Part shown: in pieces, positions 7,346 through 13,978 of the stretch
Layout of the letters: each line of letters starts with the position of its first letter
Position numbering within the stretch: the stretch's first letter is position 1
NCBI GenBank assembly: GCA_024399835.1
Contig: JAKSNK010000007.1
Span: forward strand, 1 to 64,000
Direction of reading: 5' to 3'
DNA from: Paludibacteraceae bacterium
GTDB taxonomy: Bacteria > Bacteroidota > Bacteroidia > Bacteroidales > Paludibacteraceae
DNA length: 64,000 bases
Notes under the pieces: model-generated
What the model was told of the DNA's origin: nothing
Database searches by the model: none
The model's input: only the letters and a program-made list of their open reading frames with translations
Position numbers and translations under genes: made by a program

Positions 7346-8119
7346 ATGCAGCAAGTACGAGCCAAGAAATCATTGGGTCAGCACTTCTTGAAAGATTTGG
7401 GCGTTGCCCGTCGAATTGCTGAAACAATTTCATCCGGTCGTGTTCTCGAAATAGGACCCGGCATGGGTGTTTTGACTCAATTCCTTTTACAAAATGCAAA
7501 TATAGATCTCACTGCCATTGAATTGGATAGTGAGTCCGTTCGTTATCTGAAAGAATATTATCCGGAATTACATCTGATAGAGGGCGATTTCCTGAAATTG
7601 GATTTGAATGTTTTATATCCTGAGGGAGATTTTTGTGTAATTGGCAATTATCCGTATAATATATCTTCGCAGATATTTTTCAAAGTACTTGATTTTAAGG
7701 ACCGAATACCTGTTTGCTCGGGAATGATACAAAAAGAAGTCGCCGAGCGATTGGCAAGTGGTCCCGGAAACAAATCTTACGGCATATTGTCCGTGCTGTT
7801 GCAGGCATGGTATGATATAGAATATTTAGAAACAGTTCCTGAATATGTGTTTGCTCCTCCTCCAAAGGTCAAATCGGCTGTTATTCGTATGACAAGGAAT
7901 AACAGAACAACACTTGGCTGTGATGAGAAGTATTTTAAGACAGTCGTTAAAACTGCCTTTAACCAGCGACGAAAGCAAATGCGCAATTCTCTTCAGCAGT
8001 TGGCAGGAAAAGGAAATCCCATCCTGGAAGAGAATATATTTACGCGCCGCCCCGAACAACTGAGTGTAGATGAATTTGTTGAGTTAACACTCTTAATTCA
8101 AAAAAGCATTAATTCATAA
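7346..8119 (+). CDS. rsmA: 16S rRNA A1518/A1519 dimethyltransferase
   Basis: Dimethylates the two adjacent adenines in the 3' hairpin of 16S rRNA using SAM (KsgA family). Features: KKSLGQHFLKD at the start, SAM-binding motif VLEIGPGMGVLT (about residues 31-42), acidic residue in AIELD, catalytic motif NYPYNISS (NLPY variant, about residues 99-106), and a C-terminal helical domain with AFNQRRKQMRNSL. Length 257 is normal. The chosen ATG directly precedes the conserved QHFLKD region. corA follows 18 bp later. Confidence 0.95.
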   Translation: MQQVRAKKSLGQHFLKDLGVARRIAETISSGRVLEIGPGMGVLTQFLLQNANIDLTAIELDSESVRYLKEYYPELHLIEGDFLKLDLNVLYPEGDFCVIGNYPYNISSQIFFKVLDFKDRIPVCSGMIQKEVAERLASGPGNKSYGILSVLLQAWYDIEYLETVPEYVFAPPPKVKSAVIRMTRNNRTTLGCDEKYFKTVVKTAFNQRRKQMRNSLQQLAGKGNPILEENIFTRRPEQLSVDEFVELTLLIQKSINS

Positions 8120-8137
8120 TTCTAAATTAGCAAAGTC

Positions 8138-9085
8138 ATGTCAGAACTGAGAATATATTACAAGGAAAACGACAAAGTTAAAACCGCCAAGACCATTTCT
8201 GCATTAAAAGAATTGGACAAAAAGGATATTATTTGGATAGATTTGCTGGATGTATCCGACAAGACAGAGGATACACTGGAAGGGTTTCTGAAAATCGATA
8301 TTCAGGAAGACGAAGAAATGGAGGAAATTGAGATGTCCAGCCGTTATATACAGACGGATGACTCTATTGTTGCCAACTCCAACTTCCTGAAGGACGACTT
8401 TGAATTGGAGCCGGTTAACTTTGTGCTGAAAAATGGTATTTTGGTCACCTCTCGCGATGTGGAATTGCAGTCATTCAGCGAGACGGTAAAAAAGATGCTG
8501 GTGGCTGCCCGTTCGTTCCCGACAGGGTATCATGTATTGGTGGCATTGATGGAAACGCGCGTGGAAAAAGATGCCGACATCATTGAGGATACTACCGATA
8601 TGATTACTAAGTTAAGTAAGGATATCAACGCCTCTGACCATGTAGATGAGGATGTACTTATCCAAATCAAGGACTTGCAGGAAAAAGTTACTATCATTCG
8701 TCAGAATATAATGGATAAACAGCGCGTAATCAGCAACTTCCTCAAGTGTGATTTCTTCCCACAGGATTTGCAACCGCGACTGACGATGATTATTAAGGAT
8801 ATCAATTCACTATTTGACTATACTCGATTTGGTTTTGACCGTTTGGACTACCTGCAAGATACTTTCTTGGGTCTTGTTAATATCGAGCAGAACAAAATCA
8901 TCAAGATTTTCACGGTGGTGAATGTTATCTTCCTCCCACCAACATTAGTTGCCAGTATGTACGGTATGAATTTTGACTTCATGCCCGAACTACACTGGCA
9001 ACACGGTTATTTGTTCTCCCTCTTGCTGATGGCTCTCTTTACCCTTGCGGTATTAGGCATCTTCAAGTGGAAAAAGTGGCTGTAA
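8138..9085 (+). CDS. corA: CorA-type magnesium/cobalt channel
   Basis: A 315-residue divalent-cation channel. The long cytoplasmic N-terminal domain is rich in acidic residues; the two C-terminal membrane helices carry the signature YGMNFDFMPE after TM1 (about residues 279-288), which forms the pore mouth. The positively charged end KWKKWL is typical. The channel is a homopentamer in the inner membrane. It overlaps nothing and ends 1 bp before the converging zinc-ribbon gene with no hairpin between. Confidence 0.93.
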   Translation: MSELRIYYKENDKVKTAKTISALKELDKKDIIWIDLLDVSDKTEDTLEGFLKIDIQEDEEMEEIEMSSRYIQTDDSIVANSNFLKDDFELEPVNFVLKNGILVTSRDVELQSFSETVKKMLVAARSFPTGYHVLVALMETRVEKDADIIEDTTDMITKLSKDINASDHVDEDVLIQIKDLQEKVTIIRQNIMDKQRVISNFLKCDFFPQDLQPRLTMIIKDINSLFDYTRFGFDRLDYLQDTFLGLVNIEQNKIIKIFTVVNVIFLPPTLVASMYGMNFDFMPELHWQHGYLFSLLLMALFTLAVLGIFKWKKWL

Positions 9086-9086
9086 A

Positions 9087-9854
9087 TTATTTCTTTTTCT
9101 TTGCCATTTCCTGCTCCATATCCGGGTCAACGAGGATACGGCCGCAGAATTCGCACACGATGATTTTCTTGCGCTGGCGAATATCCAACTGCTTTTGTGC
9201 AGGTATCTTGCTGTGGCAACCGCCGCAACTGTCGCGTTCTACTTTTACGACTGCCAATCCGTTGTGGGCGTTCTTGCGGATGCGTTTGAATGCCTCTAAC
9301 AGACGGCTCTCGATTTTCTTCTCCAAGTCGCCGGCACGCAAGATAAGTGCTTCTGTCTCTGCTTTGGTTTCAGCCATGATAGCATCCAATTCGCCACGCT
9401 TTTGTTCGAGGTCGGCACTTTTTTCTTTGATAGCATCTGAAGTTTTGATTTTGTCCTCTTTGCGTTGCTCCAAATCGGCGGTGTATTGACGAATCTTCTT
9501 GTTACTCAATTCAATATCAAGTTCTTGATATTCAATCTCTTTAGTCAAATTGTCATACTCACGGTTGTTGCGTACATTGTCTTGTTGCTCTTTGTAACGG
9601 GCGATAGCTGCGTTGGCATTGGCAATGCGTACATTGTGGTCAGCGATTTGTGTTTCGCACTCATGAATCTCGTTTTCAATGTTTTGCAAACGGGTTTTCA
9701 GTCCTTCCACTTCGTCGGACATGTCTTTAACTTCCTGAGGCAGTTCACCGGTCAGGATACGCAATTCATCAATTTTGGAATCAACTTGTTGCAGTTCGTA
9801 GAGGGCTTTCAGTTTCTCCTCTGCGGTCAGTTCTTTTTCTTCTTTTTTAGCCAT
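9087..9854 (-). CDS. Coiled-coil zinc-ribbon protein (DUF164/C4-type)
   Basis: A 255-residue protein of which about residues 15-195 form a long antiparallel coiled coil (heptads rich in E, K, L). A C-terminal zinc ribbon follows: CGGC about residue 213, CEFC about residue 236. This architecture is widespread and usually encoded beside Nif3-like proteins, as here (1-bp gap). Function is not firmly known; nucleic-acid or ribosome binding has been suggested. It is third in the leftward DUF5606-Nif3-zinc-ribbon operon. Confidence 0.88.
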   Translation of the reverse strand: MAKKEEKELTAEEKLKALYELQQVDSKIDELRILTGELPQEVKDMSDEVEGLKTRLQNIENEIHECETQIADHNVRIANANAAIARYKEQQDNVRNNREYDNLTKEIEYQELDIELSNKKIRQYTADLEQRKEDKIKTSDAIKEKSADLEQKRGELDAIMAETKAETEALILRAGDLEKKIESRLLEAFKRIRKNAHNGLAVVKVERDSCGGCHSKIPAQKQLDIRQRKKIIVCEFCGRILVDPDMEQEMAKKKK

Positions 9855-9855
9855 A

Positions 9856-10683
9856 TTAGTAAATTTTTATAGGTGATTTATCTTCTTGTGCAATATATGT
9901 GGGGACTATTCCTTCCAGCAATACCTTATATATATCGCGTGTAAAGTGTTCGCTTATCCAATGGTCCATGTCTATCAAACCGATTCGACCATTCGCATCC
10001 ATAAATTCGTGATATTTGCAATCGGCAGTAATATATACATCTGCTTTCTGCCGAACGGCATCGTCTATAAACTCCGCTCCTGCACCGCCACAGACGGCAA
10101 TCGTCCGTATAGGGTCTTTTGTAGGTGCAATATATCGAAGTACAGGTGCTCCAAAAGTATTTTTTACCACTTGTAAAAAGTCCGTAAACAACATAGGTTC
10201 AGGCAGTTGACCTATTATGCCTAAGCCGTGGTGAATCGGTGAATCGGTGAGTCGGTGAATCGGTGAATCTTGGGCATCATCGTGCATTGTGCATTGTCCT
10301 CCGTCCACCAAAATACGGCAGTTGCTTATTCCTAATTTCTCTGCCATCTTGCCGCTGACACCGTGTTCCCAACTGTCCATGCAGGTGTGCGAGGAATAAA
10401 TGGCTATATTGTGACGAATAGCCGTTTCCACGCAACGCTCTTGAGGGGTATTGCCTGAGATGGTTTTTAGTGGGGAAAAAATAAGCGGATGGTGGGAAAT
10501 AATCAAATCGCAATGCTTGTCAATAGCTTCACGGACAACTGATTCTGTAACATCAATTGTCAATAATGCGGCTTGAATATCTGCATTACGATTGCCCACC
10601 TGCAGTCCCGAATTGTCCCACGCCTCTTGCCACTTCAGGGGAACTGCCGATTCTATTGTATTAATTATGTGTTGTAATAACAC
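9856..10683 (-). CDS. Nif3-like dinuclear metal protein, short form
   Basis: 275 residues of the Nif3/YbgI family, which forms hexameric toroids holding two metal ions per subunit. Metal-ligand regions: ISHHPLIF (about residues 62-69) and YSSHTCMDS (about 95-103) in the N-terminal half, and YHEFMDANGRIGLIDMDHW near the C-terminus. Longer relatives such as Bacillus YqfO carry a PII-like insert in the middle. Here that place holds about 25 low-complexity residues (DSPIHRLTDSPIHH) encoded by a 9-bp tandem repeat (10231-10270). The gene is co-transcribed with DUF5606 upstream and the zinc-ribbon gene downstream. Enzymatic activity is unproven for the family. Confidence 0.88.
   Translation of the reverse strand: MLLQHIINTIESAVPLKWQEAWDNSGLQVGNRNADIQAALLTIDVTESVVREAIDKHCDLIISHHPLIFSPLKTISGNTPQERCVETAIRHNIAIYSSHTCMDSWEHGVSGKMAEKLGISNCRILVDGGQCTMHDDAQDSPIHRLTDSPIHHGLGIIGQLPEPMLFTDFLQVVKNTFGAPVLRYIAPTKDPIRTIAVCGGAGAEFIDDAVRQKADVYITADCKYHEFMDANGRIGLIDMDHWISEHFTRDIYKVLLEGIVPTYIAQEDKSPIKIY
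10231..10270. repeat. 9-bp tandem repeat inside the Nif3-like gene
   Basis: About 4.5 units of GTGAATCGG with one A-to-G change. The same phrase (TCACCGATTCACC) is present in non-coding DNA at 13271-13435. The repeat stays in frame and encodes repeated DSPIH. It appears to be an intergenic-type repeat that has entered, or formed in, a coding region. Confidence 0.75.
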
Positions 10684-10693
10684 TCAGTTTATC

Positions 10694-10710
10694 ATTGAGC
10701 GCTGCTCAAT
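10694..10710. other. Small perfect hairpin between DUF5606 and Nif3 genes
   Basis: ATTGAGC and GCTCAAT pair around a 3-base loop in the 30-bp gap of a leftward operon. It lacks a T-run, so it is more likely an mRNA processing or stability element than a terminator. Confidence 0.4.
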
Positions 10711-10713
10711 TCA

Positions 10714-11250
10714 TCATCCTTTTTTGGCTCCGACACCTGTTTTAGCCGATGCTTTGCCTGCTGCTTTTTGGGTTTTGACCTGTGCTTTTTTGGCTGGTTT
10801 GGCGGCTACTTTCTTTTCCTCGACAGGAGCTGCGGTAACGGCATTTTCTTCCTCTTCTTCCATAGAAAAATCAGTAATGCCTGCGTTTATCAATATATTG
10901 TACCAAAGTATCAATTTGCGGATATCACTCGGGTAAACGCGATCCACATCGTAATTGGGAACGAACGATGCAAAGTATGCTCTCAGCGCGTTATTGTCGG
11001 CTTGTTTGGCATCTATGCTTGCTATTTTCAATCCTTCTTTTTCGCCCAATTTGGTCAGCACTTCGCTTAACGGCATATCGTCGTCCATGGTGAACATAGA
11101 CACATCGCCTAACGAAATAATCTTGTCACGACCGTATGTCGGCATGCGTTTTCCGTCTATCAGTGATTCTACAATCAGCATATTGTTGCCGTGATTGATT
11201 AGTTTGTACAGACCGGGCTTACCCGTGATTGCAAGGATATTTTTTAACAT
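10714..11250 (-). CDS. DUF5606 domain protein
   Basis: A 178-residue protein. The N-terminal ~135 residues match DUF5606 of Bacteroidota: LKNILAITGKPGLYKLI, LIVESLIDGKRMPTYG, and the short helix PSDIRKLILWYNIL. The last ~40 residues are a low-complexity Lys/Ala tail (KKVAAKPAKKAQVKTQKAAG), positively charged like a nucleic-acid-binding or ribosome-associated tail. Function unknown. It is first in a three-gene leftward operon from the promoter at 11281-11312. Confidence 0.85.
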   Translation of the reverse strand: MLKNILAITGKPGLYKLINHGNNMLIVESLIDGKRMPTYGRDKIISLGDVSMFTMDDDMPLSEVLTKLGEKEGLKIASIDAKQADNNALRAYFASFVPNYDVDRVYPSDIRKLILWYNILINAGITDFSMEEEEENAVTAAPVEEKKVAAKPAKKAQVKTQKAAGKASAKTGVGAKKG

Positions 11251-11278
11251 ATTTATGTGGATTTAGTCTTATTTTGGC

Positions 11279-11348
11279 TGCAAAGATACAATAAAAATTT
11301 GAAATATGCAAATTTATTTTGATAAATCAAAAAAAAGTAGTACCTTTG
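11279..11348. promoter_or_regulatory. Divergent promoters for DUF5606 and the 11492 gene
   Basis: Leftward: TTTGCATA (11312-11305) and TATCTTTG (11288-11281), 24 bp apart. Rightward: TTTG (11318-11321) and TACCTTTG (11341-11348), 23 bp apart. The two -33 elements are only five bases apart, so the polymerases would compete. Confidence 0.65.
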
Positions 11349-11408
11349 TGCCCAAATATGCAAAGGAACATAACAAAATGTCTCCCAACAATTAAAAAAA
11401 TTAACATT

Positions 11409-11495
11409 ATGAAGGTTCGAGCGAGTCAAGTGAAAACTTGTTTTTGCAACTTGACGAAGCCGAAGCTCCAAAAATTTAACTTATTAAAATTATGA
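11409..11495 (+). CDS. Possible 28-codon upstream ORF overlapping the next start
   Basis: An ATG in the leader opens a 28-residue frame (MKVRASQVKTCFCNLTK and onward) that stops at TGA 11493-11495, overlapping the ATG of the large secreted-protein gene as ATGA. It contains a hairpin (GTCAAGT / ACTTGAC). This could be a leader peptide that couples translation, or chance. A similar arrangement precedes the gene at 41372. Confidence 0.35.
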   Translation: MKVRASQVKTCFCNLTKPKLQKFNLLKL

Positions 11496-13216
11496 AAAAA
11501 ATTCTTACTTTTTTTTGCGCTTTGGTTTTCATCCTTGGCGCAAACGCTGCTCCTCAATTGTCTAAGAAGATGAGCAACAACAATCTGCCTCAACTCAAGG
11601 TTGACTATCGTCTCAAGAAAAATGCTTCTCCTGCTTCCGTTCCATCAAAAGCCCGTAAGGCAGTGGCAGGTATTGTTCCTGTAGATACGGCAGAAGTTGA
11701 ATTAAGCAACATTGAATTAGTAGATTACACGACCGACAGTTCAGAACCGTGGTTTCAAATTGTTGGAGACAATGCCGGTTATCCCGGCGGTGTGTATGTT
11801 TGTGTGAACACCAACTCTTTGACAGGTACATTTGCCAATGCAGATATTGATTTAGACTATTCCGGTTTGTTTATTGATGACGAAGACGGTATCTATCCTG
11901 TTGAAGCCAACGGTAAAGTTACCAAGAGCGGTAATACATATACATACGATTTTTATTTGATTGATGTGGACGAACATTGCTATCATGTATATGGAGATTT
12001 TACGATACCTGTGGTTGAGAGCACGGTTGATTTTGTAGCAACGAACTTGGTCATTGATGATTCTTATTTTGATTTATATATGGCATTTATGGGATATGGT
12101 GTCTTCTCTATTAATGCTTCTAATGCCGAAGGATTGGAGTTGTTAATTAATTTCACTTCACTTGATGAAGTTAGTGGTACCTACTCAGCAAATTATATGA
12201 GCGGATCTATTGGAACATCAAAAATTTACTCCGGCTCTGTCGTTGTAGATGCTACCAAGTTGACGGTTTCCGGTTCGGTTCTTTGCTTCAACAATGTGCA
12301 ATACAATCTTGACTTGAGCTTTGAAACTCCTGAACCAACCGAAACTATCTCATTTACCGCTCCTGCCGGTGAATATGAATATTACGAGGAATTTGGTGAC
12401 TACTATATTACCGCTTATAGTGCAGACTATACATACGGTATTGCGCTGGATATCATTACCGACAATTTGGTTGGTACCTATGACTTGGATGATTTAGACG
12501 CTTCTTATACCGGTATTTATCAATTCGATGCCACCGGCAATACGGTTGAGCAATGGTCACTTCTGTCCTGCTCTGCTACCATCACTCAAAATCAAGATGG
12601 TACTTACAAGTGTGTCATGACCGGTCAAGGTCTTGGCAGCGCAGACAAGACTTCTTCTCCTTCGTTCTCTATTACGATTAACAATATAAGTGTTGCTGAA
12701 TATCATCCTGACTATGACGAGGAAGATGCAGGTTGCACTTCTGAGGTATTTGACGAGTATGCTATTGACAATTCCTATTTGACTCAAGGCATGGTATTCG
12801 TAGATGCTTTCAACGACAATGTTACGGCATCTATCGGATTTATGGTTAATCCTGAGGAAGGTTTAGTTCCCGGTACTTATGTTATCGCTGATACACAAGA
12901 AGAAGGCACTGTTATGGAGGGTGCATTTGATGAAGGTTCTATCTATCCTTCTTATGTTGCTACATTGGGTGATGATGGTCTTTCCACCCCGATTTGGTAT
13001 TTCATCAGCGGTACAGTAACGGTAGAGGACGACATGGATATCGTTGTGGATGCTCTCAACTCATATAATCAGCCAATCCAATTCACTTTGCCGGCTGCTG
13101 CTTCTGGTTTGGATAGACATTATATCAATGGTGATGTGATGAAGTATTTCTACCACAACCATCTGATTATCCGTGCCAATAATATGCACTATATGATGTC
13201 CGGTGCTGCTTTCTAA
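11492..13216 (+). CDS. Large secreted repeat protein, unknown function
   Basis: 574 residues with signal peptide MKKILTFFCALVFILGANA. The mature protein is acidic (D, E, Y, T rich) and appears built from about four beta-rich units of ~110-130 residues. Each has an edge pattern such as LTGTF, VSGTY, LVGTYDLDDLDASYTGIY or VPGTYVI, followed by a G-N-T-Y segment. The same type of unit is present singly in the protein at 5760-6422. The C-terminus (YFYHNHLIIRANNMHYMMSG) fits the short terminal motif shared with two other exported proteins here. A cell-surface or secreted role is inferred. It is monocistronic, with a strong terminator 20 bp downstream. Confidence 0.75.
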   Translation: MKKILTFFCALVFILGANAAPQLSKKMSNNNLPQLKVDYRLKKNASPASVPSKARKAVAGIVPVDTAEVELSNIELVDYTTDSSEPWFQIVGDNAGYPGGVYVCVNTNSLTGTFANADIDLDYSGLFIDDEDGIYPVEANGKVTKSGNTYTYDFYLIDVDEHCYHVYGDFTIPVVESTVDFVATNLVIDDSYFDLYMAFMGYGVFSINASNAEGLELLINFTSLDEVSGTYSANYMSGSIGTSKIYSGSVVVDATKLTVSGSVLCFNNVQYNLDLSFETPEPTETISFTAPAGEYEYYEEFGDYYITAYSADYTYGIALDIITDNLVGTYDLDDLDASYTGIYQFDATGNTVEQWSLLSCSATITQNQDGTYKCVMTGQGLGSADKTSSPSFSITINNISVAEYHPDYDEEDAGCTSEVFDEYAIDNSYLTQGMVFVDAFNDNVTASIGFMVNPEEGLVPGTYVIADTQEEGTVMEGAFDEGSIYPSYVATLGDDGLSTPIWYFISGTVTVEDDMDIVVDALNSYNQPIQFTLPAAASGLDRHYINGDVMKYFYHNHLIIRANNMHYMMSGAAF

Positions 13217-13235
13217 GCACTTCATCTGACCTGAT

Positions 13236-13274
13236 AAAAAACCGCCTGACCATTCCCGTCAGACGGTTTTTTTT
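13236..13274 (+). terminator. Intrinsic terminator after the 11492 gene
   Basis: Stem ACCGCCTGAC with GTCAGACGGT (one mismatch) followed by eight T, starting about 20 bp after the stop codon. Confidence 0.85.
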
Positions 13275-13435
13275 ACGGTTCACCGGTTCACCAACTCCCC
13301 GATTCCCCATTACTCTCAAACTCTGTTCGTACCACCCAACTCTCTCCAATCCCTCAGCGTTAGTGCGAGCTTATTATTTATTATCTATTATTTATTATTT
13401 AACCAATTCACCAACTCACCGATTCACCAACTCTC
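13271..13435. repeat. Low-complexity TCACC-type intergenic repeats
   Basis: Two clusters (13271-13312 and 13401-13435) of phrases such as CACCAACTCACCGATTCACC, separated by an AT-only stretch of TTATTTATTATT repeats. The same phrase, on the other strand, makes the in-frame tandem repeat in the Nif3-like gene. No coding or promoter signal. Confidence 0.65.
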
Positions 13436-13439
13436 TTAA

Positions 13440-13500
13440 TTCTTAGCCACAAGGGCACGATTTTTTTATCTCATAATTCAAAATTCTTAATTCAAAATTA
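13440..13500. repeat. Dispersed intergenic repeat, copy 1
   Basis: TCTTAGCCACAAGGGCACGA followed by T-rich DNA and AAAATTCTTAATTCAAAATT. A near copy lies at 49879-49928. Both copies sit just upstream of a rightward promoter that drives a surface or membrane protein gene. Confidence 0.7.
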
Positions 13501-13508
13501 CAATTTTA

Positions 13509-13540
13509 TTTGCATATATCAAAAAATGTTTGTAACTTTG
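13509..13540 (+). promoter_or_regulatory. Strong promoter before the structured leader
   Basis: TTTGCATA (13509-13516) and TAACTTTG (13533-13540) at 24-bp spacing, a full consensus match. The start site would be near 13547, giving a ~430-nt leader to the lipoprotein gene at 13979. Confidence 0.75.
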
Positions 13541-13545
13541 CAACT

Positions 13546-13896
13546 GAATTCCTGCGCTGGGGAGTTTTGAAGTGTCAAAACGGAGTGTGCAAACACTCGC
13601 CGAGGTGGGGATTCAAAACATATTGAAAGCGTCTTCTTTCCTTTGTGGGAGTAGTCGCGGACGGCATTTATATGTGCTTTGTATTTGACAATACGAAAGC
13701 TTCGCAACCTTTTTGTCATTAGAGTCAAAATCAAAGTGAACGATAGATGCCTATTAGGGTATGATGTACCATGTTTGTACATTTTGTGCAGACGGATTTA
13801 TCATATCAGCGTAGGTTTCCTGTTGTTTATTTGACTCTAAGGGTTATGCGAAGGCCTCGTATTGTGAGTAAGCAACACGAGGTCTGCGCTTTCTTT
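13546..13896 (+). ncRNA. Candidate structured RNA or long leader, unknown class
   Basis: A ~350-base non-coding stretch starting at a strong promoter. Visible pairings: a 5' domain closed by GAATTCC (13546) against GGGGATTC (13607), containing hairpins GTTTTGA/TCAAAAC (13564-13581) and GAGTGT-GCAA-ACACTC (13583-13598, GNRA loop); an exact 11-bp long-range pair TTAGAGTCAAA (13719-13729) with TTTGACTCTAA (13830-13840); and a 17-position stem (13848-13864 with 13873-13889, two mismatches) followed by TTTCTTT, as in a terminator. It does not show the signatures of tmRNA, RNase P RNA or SRP RNA. It could be a free RNA, an attenuator for the lipoprotein gene, or both. Confidence 0.5.
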
Positions 13897-13919
13897 ATGT
13901 CTATACACGAATATTATAC

Positions 13920-13954
13920 GGAGTAAGCCGAAAAGCCATAAGTGAGTAAGCAAA
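13920..13954 (+). promoter_or_regulatory. Conserved 35-nt leader motif, copy B
   Basis: Matches copies A and C without gaps (GGAG, AGCCGAAAA, CC, GAGTA, GCAAA at the same offsets). It ends 24 bases before the ATG of the lectin-like lipoprotein. Its sub-sequence GTGAGTAAGCAA is also in the loop of the terminator-like hairpin just upstream (13865 onward), so the two could compete for a ligand or a pairing partner. Confidence 0.55.
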
Positions 13955-13978
13955 ACAAAAATAAATTTATAAATAGCG

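Noticed and set aside
10231..10270. CRISPR-like array
   Set aside because: Units are 9 bp, contiguous and without spacers; this is a simple tandem repeat within a gene. No CRISPR array was found in the window.
13519..13782. Leftward open frame of 87 codons over the structured leader
   Set aside because: It runs antisense to a region with strong RNA pairing and covers the rightward promoter. No family features; composition looks like chance.
13546..13896. RNase P RNA, SRP RNA or tmRNA as identity of the structured leader
   Set aside because: The universally conserved strands of these RNAs were looked for and not seen; left as unknown.
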